The notes below the pieces were generated by a model. It had not been told where the DNA came from. It was given only the letters and a program-made list of their open reading frames with translations, and searched no databases. From Tritrichomonas musculus (lineage: Eukaryota > Parabasalia > Tritrichomonadida > Tritrichomonadidae), in NCBI GenBank assembly GCA_039105265.1, contig JAPFFF010000009.1:3472001-3536000 (forward strand): 64,000 nucleotides of DNA. Direction: 5' to 3'. The position numbers and the translations under genes are program-made. Positions 58,082 through 64,000 of this stretch are shown piece after piece (the stretch's first letter is position 1; each line of letters begins with the position of its first letter).

Positions 58082-58811
58082 TATTGTAATTTATAAAGAT
58101 TTTGATTTTGATGAATTAGAAAAAAAAAACGAATTTTTTGTTCTTTCTATTTTGGAATTGAACAAAAACATATGATTAAGCTTATTGTTTTTTTATGATA
58201 TACAAGATTGTTTTTTAATGGTATTATATAAAAATATTTTGAACATTATTTTTTAAATTAGCACAAAAAATCAAAAGATATTTATGTAACATATTCTTTT
58301 ATGAATTTATAAAAAAAGTTTCTATCGATCTTGATTTAATCCATTAAAAATGAAATAAACATACATGATATTCCATGAATAAATAATGCTAAGATTTGTT
58401 AAACAACTCTGATTCTGGCAGAAGCATCATTTTGTTTAATAGTTAAATAAATAAAAAAAAAAAAAAAATGTATTTATCATATTTTAAATTTTCTAGTATC
58501 ATTTTCTATATTAATGATATAATAAAAGTTTTTAAAAGCTAAATTATATTTGGAGTGTGCTGATAATTTTATCAATATCATATGGTAAGTATTGATATTA
58601 TAAAAGTATATACTTTGGGATCTTATCTTCGTTTGTTATAATTATTGATTATCACTCCATTTCCTTCAATACCAATATATTGGTTTAAATAGAAATAAAA
58701 ATTTCATTTTAGACCAAATCAGAAATAAATCGTAAACTAATCATAATAGAAAGAAAAAAAAAAACAAACAAACATTTATTATTTTGAATTAAGGAATTCC
58801 AATACTATTTG
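58082..58811. other. AT-rich intergenic sequence
   Basis: 730 bp between two minus-strand genes, with homopolymer A runs near 58453 and 58752. No gene seen. Confidence 0.6.
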
Positions 58812-59633
58812 TTACAAATCAAGTTCAGGTTTTTCATTCATCATTTCCCTTTGAAGGAAAAAGCGCCTGTCTTCAAATTGAATTATAGGAACACTTATTT
58901 CTTCGCCATCTTCTGTGGAAAATTTAATCAAATCCCCCTCAATCCCTTCAATTTTTACAAATAAAGCGATGCCCTCTGGTAAATTTAAAAAGGCAGTTTC
59001 CCCAATTTGGAGATCGCCAAAGATAGAATTAATGTTTGGCTTTTGTTCCAAAATAATATCTTTTTCATTTTCATGACTTTCTTTGTCTTCATCAGTTTCA
59101 TATTCAGAAAACATAATACTTTTATAATCCGTAGTTTCTCCATCTACTTCTGGTCTAAATGGGTATTTAAAAGTTTCTGGTTGAACAATTGGTGATTTCC
59201 AACCTAAATTTTGGAAATAATTAGCTTGCTTTGGAAACTGCTCCATAAGTAATCTGGCTTTAAACGCTAAATAATCCAAAATTCTTTGATCCGCATCCTC
59301 ATTTGCTGCTTCCCTTTGATGATCAATGATTTCCTTTGTACAATTAAATGTCATGTGTGCCGATTCAGTATAATTTTTCTTCCAATCGTCGAGCCTTTTA
59401 TTTTGATTTCGATAAACAATCTCAAGTTGATGATATGCCATTTCATATAATGGATTTTCATGCTTTAAAATAGAGCTATAATCATGATTTATAGCAGTTT
59501 TTTTATCATATAATTTCTTTATAGTTATTTCATCTATTTGATTTTTTATTTCTCTTTCTTCTGGCGATGGAGATAACATGTTGAGATATCCTTGTTTTTG
59601 CATTATGATTATTTTATATAACATTTCATTCAT
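58812..59633 (-). CDS. coiled-coil protein with C-terminal beta-rich domain, unknown function
   Basis: 273 residues, ATG at 59631-59633. Residues about 20-125 are helical and charged (EEREIKNQIDEITIKKLYDK; QREAANEDADQRILDYLAFK) and likely to form coiled coils. An acidic linker (ETDEDKESHENEKDI) leads to about 65 residues of beta-rich sequence (IGETAFLNLPEGIALFVKIE; EEISVPIIQFEDRRF) that looks like a small barrel such as a Tudor or SH3-type fold. A helical front with a small C-terminal barrel recalls subunits of chromatin complexes (Sds3/SGF29-like), but similarity is only in architecture. Lies upstream on the same strand as the DNAI3-like gene, after a 730-bp gap. Confidence 0.7.
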   Translation of the reverse strand: MNEMLYKIIIMQKQGYLNMLSPSPEEREIKNQIDEITIKKLYDKKTAINHDYSSILKHENPLYEMAYHQLEIVYRNQNKRLDDWKKNYTESAHMTFNCTKEIIDHQREAANEDADQRILDYLAFKARLLMEQFPKQANYFQNLGWKSPIVQPETFKYPFRPEVDGETTDYKSIMFSEYETDEDKESHENEKDIILEQKPNINSIFGDLQIGETAFLNLPEGIALFVKIEGIEGDLIKFSTEDGEEISVPIIQFEDRRFFLQREMMNEKPELDL

Positions 59634-59722
59634 TTACCAAATACAAATTCAAATTTAGTGCATCCTAAAACATATGATTATCAAGAATAAAATATCTCAA
59701 TCTGAAAAAAACACTTTCAAAA

Positions 59723-59732
59723 AATGCTTCTT

Positions 59733-59763
<31 letters not shown>
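59723..59763. repeat. long poly-A tract
   Basis: An almost unbroken A run of about 35 bases at 59729-59763 between two minus-strand genes; read on the coding strand it is poly-T. Similar runs lie at 19068 and 36602. Likely simple repeat. Confidence 0.8.
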
Positions 59764-59765
<2 letters not shown>

Positions 59766-59897
59766 TAATTTCAATTTATTTAATACATTTGTATTTTTTC
59801 GATGTAATTAAAAATTCATGTTTTCATATTGATTCAATATTAACATATTTTGAACATAGCATTAAATATAGATGGTTAATATAAAATGCAAACTAGT

Positions 59898-62684
59898 TTA
59901 AGAGCGCCCTGGATACTTTGTTCTTGGCCTTCCTTTTTTGGATATTATCGGAACCTCAAGAGAATCAAGTTCATCAGAATTCATTTCTCTTTTAGAAAAA
60001 CGAAAATCTTGATGGAAGTATAATTTAACTTCTTTTTCATTAATCTCAGGGAAAGATTCTAAATGAGCCATTGCAAAGTTTTCATGAGTTACTTCACAAA
60101 ATCCGCATTCAATGAGTGTCTTTAGAAATGAAGTATTCAAATGTGTAATAGATAAGTTAAGCATTGCGCTAGCTGACATTCTAGAAATTGAGAATACAAA
60201 ATCAGATACCCAATTAAAGCCTACAATCTGCCTCAAATTTTCATAATTAGATGTCAAAAGAAGCATGTCATATAATTTAAATATAAACTTTGAATTTTTG
60301 TCATTAACGGAAAAATATGATTGAACAAGTTCGCCAAAAGTTACATCTTTATCGTATTGTTCCCAATAATTTTTTGGTTGAAATCCAACTTTACAAGGAT
60401 TTATAATAATTGACTTGTCATTCAAAAAATCATCAAATCCGTTTGGAACTAGAAACACACCTTTTCCTTTTCTAATAAATGATCCTAAAGATTCATCAAG
60501 TTGATATTCTTCTTCTATTTGTTTTAATTTTTTTTTTTTATGCACACGAGGGGGTTCAATATCAGTATCGTTACCAATCTTTCTTGGTCGGCCAGGTCTC
60601 CTTTTTTCTTTAACAGTTTTCACGATATTAACTGCATTTGTTTCATCATTTTTTTCTACATTATCATTGGTATTTGTGTTCGTATTATCTTTATTGTTAT
60701 TCTCAATATTGTTATTGCTGTCATTTCTCTGAAGGTCAATTGAATGACGATATTTGTGGTGTTGGTTTTCATATTGATTATCATCAGATTCATATTCGTT
60801 TGCTTCTTCTTCTTCTTGTTCTTGTTCTTCTTCTGAGTTTCGAGTTTGTTGCTTTACTGGAGGATATGAATTAGCCTGTTCATTATAGTAATTTGGTTGT
60901 TGTTGCTGTTGCGTCTGAGATATGATTGGTAGTGGTGGAGGCTGCTGCGGTTGTTGTTGGGGTGGTGGTAATGATGGTGGTGGCGTTTGTGAATAAACAT
61001 TCGAGGTCTTTGGAGCAAACTCTTGAGTCTGATAATTCTGTTGAAAAGTTGGTTGTGGGTAAATTTGAGACTGGAGCGGTGATGCTGATTCTTGAGTGTA
61101 AACTTGAGCTGATTCTTGTTGATAAGGCTGATGATAATTATAATAATCGGTTTGCTGTGACTGAATTGAAGGCTGTAGTGGAATAGGAGTTGCTGTCAGA
61201 GGAGTTTGGTCAGGGAATTGTGGTTGTTGCTGGATTTGATATGGAGTATTTTGATATGGATTCTGTGGTATTTGTGTTTTCAACTGTTGGTCTTGTGGTT
61301 GCTGCTGTTGTACAATTTGTTGAGTTGGTGGAGGAGACACAGATTGAATATTTCCTGAGCTCGTCCTTGAAGGTAAAGTATTATATGAATCATCTGGTAA
61401 TGAAACATCTGGGAAATCCATTGACATGAGCTGAATGCCATTGTTTGAAATTATCAACCTGCTACAGAATTTTTTAATTTGAGCAATATCAAGGTTAATT
61501 ACTTTTGATTGAGGATCAGCATTAAACTTTGGTCTGGATAGAAATCCAGGATTCTGATATTGAGACTGGGCGTAATATTGTGTAGGTGGGGGTAGAGATT
61601 GAGAATAAACTTGTTGTTGAGAAGGAGGAGGAGGCTGTGAACATTGTGAGCTAGGTTGAACTACATTACTTGCTTGTATTGTATTATATTGAGATGGTTG
61701 ATAAGAAGATGCCAATCTATTTGTTTGATCTCTGTAGTCAAGTGGTTGATAATGGTTCTGATTCTGAGTAATTGGTGGTTGTTGTGACTGAAGAGAAGTT
61801 ATTGGTTGTTGAGGATCAGAATAACGTTGAGATTGTTGATTGTTAGAGTTGATTTGCGTTGATGGCTGAACAGATAATTTGGGGTAAGAATCAGAATAAA
61901 GTGGTTGATATTGTGTTTCATATTGATTTGTATGTGGCGCTCTATAATCTAACTGAGCATCTGGTTGAATTTGCTGATGAATATATGTTGGATCTGTATA
62001 GTCTTGCTGATCATTAATATCTATTTGTTGTTGATATTGATAAGATGGATGAGCAGTTGCTTGGATGTTTGGATCGGATTGTATGTCTTGTACTCCATTT
62101 TTCGGATAATTTTGGTCGTTTTCATTTATATTTTGCTCATTTATATTTTCATTATCAATAGGAATAATACCTTGTATGCTATTCTTTCTATGGTATCCTG
62201 CATATTTTGGTAATTCAGGAGGCTTTGTAAATTCATTATCCCTAGAATGCTGTCTTTTATTATGTTTTTTAGGACTTCGAAAAGAATTAATATTCTCTCT
62301 CCTTTCAGTGTTTTTCCTTCTATCATCTTGCTGTGTTACAAATATATTTTGTACTTGATCGTTACCATAATCAAATGGATGTTGATTCAAATTTTCGTTT
62401 AATTGATTGTCTCTTTTAGTATTATTTGTTAAAAATTGTTCAATATCTTGAAATTGGCCATTTGGATTTTGATAATTAATTATAGCTTCTGGTTGAGATC
62501 GATATTCATCAATTCGAAATTTATTAATATTTCCATGCTCTGAGTAATTTATTTTTGATCCTGGATTTGGGTATGTTAAACTTTGTTCATCATATTGTCC
62601 CTGAGGAAAATAATTATGAGTGCCATTATTCTGAATCTGGTCGGATTCATTTGAATTTGGTATATTCCCTACTTGTTTATACAT
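59898..62684 (-). CDS. glutamine/proline-rich nuclear protein with AT-hooks
   Basis: 928 residues, ATG at 62682-62684. The first 640 residues are low-complexity: Gln, Pro, Ser, Tyr and Asn runs (YQQQIDINDQQDYTDPTYIH; PPPSQQQVYSQSLPPP), with a conserved-looking island at about 395-435 (VINLDIAQIKKFCSRLIISN). An acidic run (EEEQEQEEEEANEYESDD) and Asn repeat follow. AT-hook 1 is at about 698-705 (RRPGRPRK) with an adjacent VHKKKKLK basic patch, and a second hook-like KKGRPRTKYPGR is at the C-terminus. Between them lies a helical domain of about 190 residues (SFIRKGKGVFLVPNGFDDFL to FAMAHLESFPEINEK) of unknown family. The composition fits a transcription or chromatin-remodelling cofactor binding AT-rich DNA; exact role unknown. 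Confidence 0.8.
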   Translation of the reverse strand: MYKQVGNIPNSNESDQIQNNGTHNYFPQGQYDEQSLTYPNPGSKINYSEHGNINKFRIDEYRSQPEAIINYQNPNGQFQDIEQFLTNNTKRDNQLNENLNQHPFDYGNDQVQNIFVTQQDDRRKNTERRENINSFRSPKKHNKRQHSRDNEFTKPPELPKYAGYHRKNSIQGIIPIDNENINEQNINENDQNYPKNGVQDIQSDPNIQATAHPSYQYQQQIDINDQQDYTDPTYIHQQIQPDAQLDYRAPHTNQYETQYQPLYSDSYPKLSVQPSTQINSNNQQSQRYSDPQQPITSLQSQQPPITQNQNHYQPLDYRDQTNRLASSYQPSQYNTIQASNVVQPSSQCSQPPPPSQQQVYSQSLPPPTQYYAQSQYQNPGFLSRPKFNADPQSKVINLDIAQIKKFCSRLIISNNGIQLMSMDFPDVSLPDDSYNTLPSRTSSGNIQSVSPPPTQQIVQQQQPQDQQLKTQIPQNPYQNTPYQIQQQPQFPDQTPLTATPIPLQPSIQSQQTDYYNYHQPYQQESAQVYTQESASPLQSQIYPQPTFQQNYQTQEFAPKTSNVYSQTPPPSLPPPQQQPQQPPPLPIISQTQQQQQPNYYNEQANSYPPVKQQTRNSEEEQEQEEEEANEYESDDNQYENQHHKYRHSIDLQRNDSNNNIENNNKDNTNTNTNDNVEKNDETNAVNIVKTVKEKRRPGRPRKIGNDTDIEPPRVHKKKKLKQIEEEYQLDESLGSFIRKGKGVFLVPNGFDDFLNDKSIIINPCKVGFQPKNYWEQYDKDVTFGELVQSYFSVNDKNSKFIFKLYDMLLLTSNYENLRQIVGFNWVSDFVFSISRMSASAMLNLSITHLNTSFLKTLIECGFCEVTHENFAMAHLESFPEINEKEVKLYFHQDFRFSKREMNSDELDSLEVPIISKKGRPRTKYPGRS

Positions 62685-62937
62685 TTCTCTTAATAATCTA
62701 TATTTTAATGTATAAACGAATTAAAAAATTTTCAAAAAAATTGAATTTCTGAATCCAAAAATTTTTATTGCTATTCAGAAAATTCTATCATTCCCTCCAG
62801 CCAGGCTTTTAGCAAAGCAACTTACTTAAATAGTTTATCGAAGTGCACTTTTGTTTTAAAATGAAGCTATATCTCATATAAAAAAAAATAAAATACGAAA
62901 AATAATTTTTTATGGGTTCAAATTCTGGTTTAATTAA

Positions 62938-64000
62938 TTAAAATTTGAAATGTTCCTTAATGGCACTAATTGGCCAAATACCAATCTTTCCATCGTTGGC
63001 GCATGTTGTAATATTATCTCCTGTTTTACGAACTCCAACTATGATATTATTATGTAACGTCTCGACCTTAGTAACTTTTGGACCACCAAACATAGCTTTC
63101 TTTGCAGCAAGTCCGCCACCACCGCCGGCTTTGGCTTTTTCGCGTACTCCTTCAACATCAATAAATCCTTTATCTTCCCACTTATCACCTGATAAAACGA
63201 ATAGACGTGGTTGGCAATCAAACCCACCACCAATCAATGCGTTATCGCTGATGAAGCAGAGTGATAATAATGGAAGGCCACTAATATTGAATTGATTTTT
63301 CTTGTCTTTTTCGTTGAGTGGAAGACTATCGGATTTAATGAATTTGATAAATGCATCTTGAGATGTATATACAATCCAATTTCCAGATGGAGAAACTGTG
63401 CATGCATTTACCCATCCTTGTGCTGAAAATTCATGAAGGCAAAAGTTGATAGTCTTCTTTCCTTTTTTATCTAATTCAATCTTTCCGTTTTCTTCATCGA
63501 TAGTATAAAAGCCAAAGTGACGATCAGTTGCTGCGCAAATGATATGTACGTTGTCTGGCATAAATTCGACATTGAGAGATGTTGGGTGCCCATTAGAAAT
63601 GTTGTATGATTGCCACCAATTTTGTTTTTGATCATAAGTGCAAACACGGAACTTGTTATGTCCTGTTGCAACTGTAAACTTTTTGCCATCAGGTGACCAC
63701 CTAACATATGTAGCTGCACGATTAAGTTTCAAAAGAACCATATTTTTTTTCCAAACTTTAGTTTTTTCGTCCAATTCCCAAACGTATGCGTTACGGTCAT
63801 GAGAGCAAGTAACAAGTTGGCCTGTAACATAGTTCCAATCGCAGCTACTGATAACTTGGGTGTGTTCTGATAAAGTATAAATTAATTTTGCATCTCTTCC
63901 CTTAACTTCATAAATAAGTAGATCGCATGTGTTTGGACAAAGAGCAAGTTGGGTTCCATCTTTATTCCAGCAATGGCACGTGATTGGTGAATCAACAAGA
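62938..64000 (-). CDS. ARPC1: ARPC1, p41 WD40 subunit of the Arp2/3 complex (5' end outside window)
   Basis: The frame runs from beyond base 64000 to the stop at 62938; 353 codons are visible and only a few N-terminal residues are missing (first residues LVDSPITCHCWNKDGTQLAL). ARPC1 is a seven-blade WD40 propeller that joins Arp2/3 and nucleation-promoting factors in branched actin assembly. Family marks: SCDWNYVTGQLVTCSHDRNA followed by YVW, then LLKLNRAATYVRWSPDGKKF (family: VILRINRAARxVxW), WVNACTVSPSGNWIVYTSQD, and DNITTCANDGKIGIWPI in the last blade. The charged insert between blades 6 and 7 (GVREKAKAGGGGG) is typical of this family. Start codon not in the window. Confidence 0.93.
   Translation of the reverse strand, partial: LVDSPITCHCWNKDGTQLALCPNTCDLLIYEVKGRDAKLIYTLSEHTQVISSCDWNYVTGQLVTCSHDRNAYVWELDEKTKVWKKNMVLLKLNRAATYVRWSPDGKKFTVATGHNKFRVCTYDQKQNWWQSYNISNGHPTSLNVEFMPDNVHIICAATDRHFGFYTIDEENGKIELDKKGKKTINFCLHEFSAQGWVNACTVSPSGNWIVYTSQDAFIKFIKSDSLPLNEKDKKNQFNISGLPLLSLCFISDNALIGGGFDCQPRLFVLSGDKWEDKGFIDVEGVREKAKAGGGGGLAAKKAMFGGPKVTKVETLHNNIIVGVRKTGDNITTCANDGKIGIWPISAIKEHFKF

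Noticed and set aside
60926-61186. Open plus-strand frame rich in Val and Ala
   Set aside because: It is antisense to the glutamine/proline tract of the AT-hook gene and arises from that repetitive codon use.
1-64000. Spliceosomal introns with the parabasalid GTAYGT ... ACTAACACAYAG signals
   Set aside because: No 3' consensus was seen near any gene, and all long genes are open without interruption.

Overview
The window is AT-rich, intron-poor nuclear DNA from a flagellated protist. A parabasalid is the best fit, probably Tritrichomonas or a close relative. The evidence is a BspA-like leucine-rich-repeat protein fused to a kinase-like domain, long genes with no visible introns (including a 2,572-codon HECT ligase), short intergenic spacers, several axonemal genes and a heavy load of DNA transposons. 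The species assignment is inference; no rRNA or other marker is present.

Layout. 1-8,288: six genes (a 5'-truncated protein with a C-terminal ubiquitin/PB1-like fold, a pseudokinase-LRR protein, a coiled-coil protein, a TRAPPC4-like subunit, a NUS1-like cis-prenyltransferase subunit) plus a 470-bp TTAA-flanked MITE. 8,351-18,411: two TA-flanked DNA transposons back to back, inserted 62 bp upstream of the NUS1-like start. The first is a degenerate 1.26-kb element. The second is an 8.8-kb element with 26-bp perfect terminal repeats, carrying an intact Myb-plus-DDE (pogo-like) transposase, two arrays of a 23-bp satellite, a decayed gene of unknown origin, and a fragment of a bacterial-type phenylalanyl-tRNA synthetase beta subunit (pheT). 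This is the most unusual object in the window. 19,191-34,652: an adenylate-kinase-like axonemal candidate, two helical-repeat proteins and the HECT ligase. 34,653-38,277: a gene-poor stretch with a strong hairpin, a 128-bp tandem repeat, a second TTAA MITE related to the first, a hAT-like end and a 1-kb inverted-repeat element. 38,278-40,974: a coiled-coil protein, a Rab GTPase and a C2-like protein. 40,975-46,118: another transposon-rich gap holding an intact Tc1-like element (43,429-45,239). 46,119-64,000: dense genes: AP endonuclease, PDK1-like kinase, TBC protein, HMG-box protein, FYVE protein, MORN3, a DNAI3/WDR63-like dynein intermediate chain, a coiled-coil protein, a glutamine-rich AT-hook protein and the Arp2/3 subunit ARPC1 (running off the right edge).

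Functionally the genes cover membrane traffic (TRAPPC4, Rab, TBC, FYVE), axoneme (MORN3, DNAI3-like, ADK-like), signalling (PDK1, pseudokinase), chromatin and repair (HMG, AT-hook, APE1), ubiquitination (HECT) and actin nucleation (ARPC1). There is no operon logic; genes are transcribed singly on both strands. A short word, TCAAAAAGT, recurs in the sense direction upstream of several start codons and is a candidate promoter element. No tRNA, rRNA, CRISPR array or convincing spliceosomal intron was found by eye.
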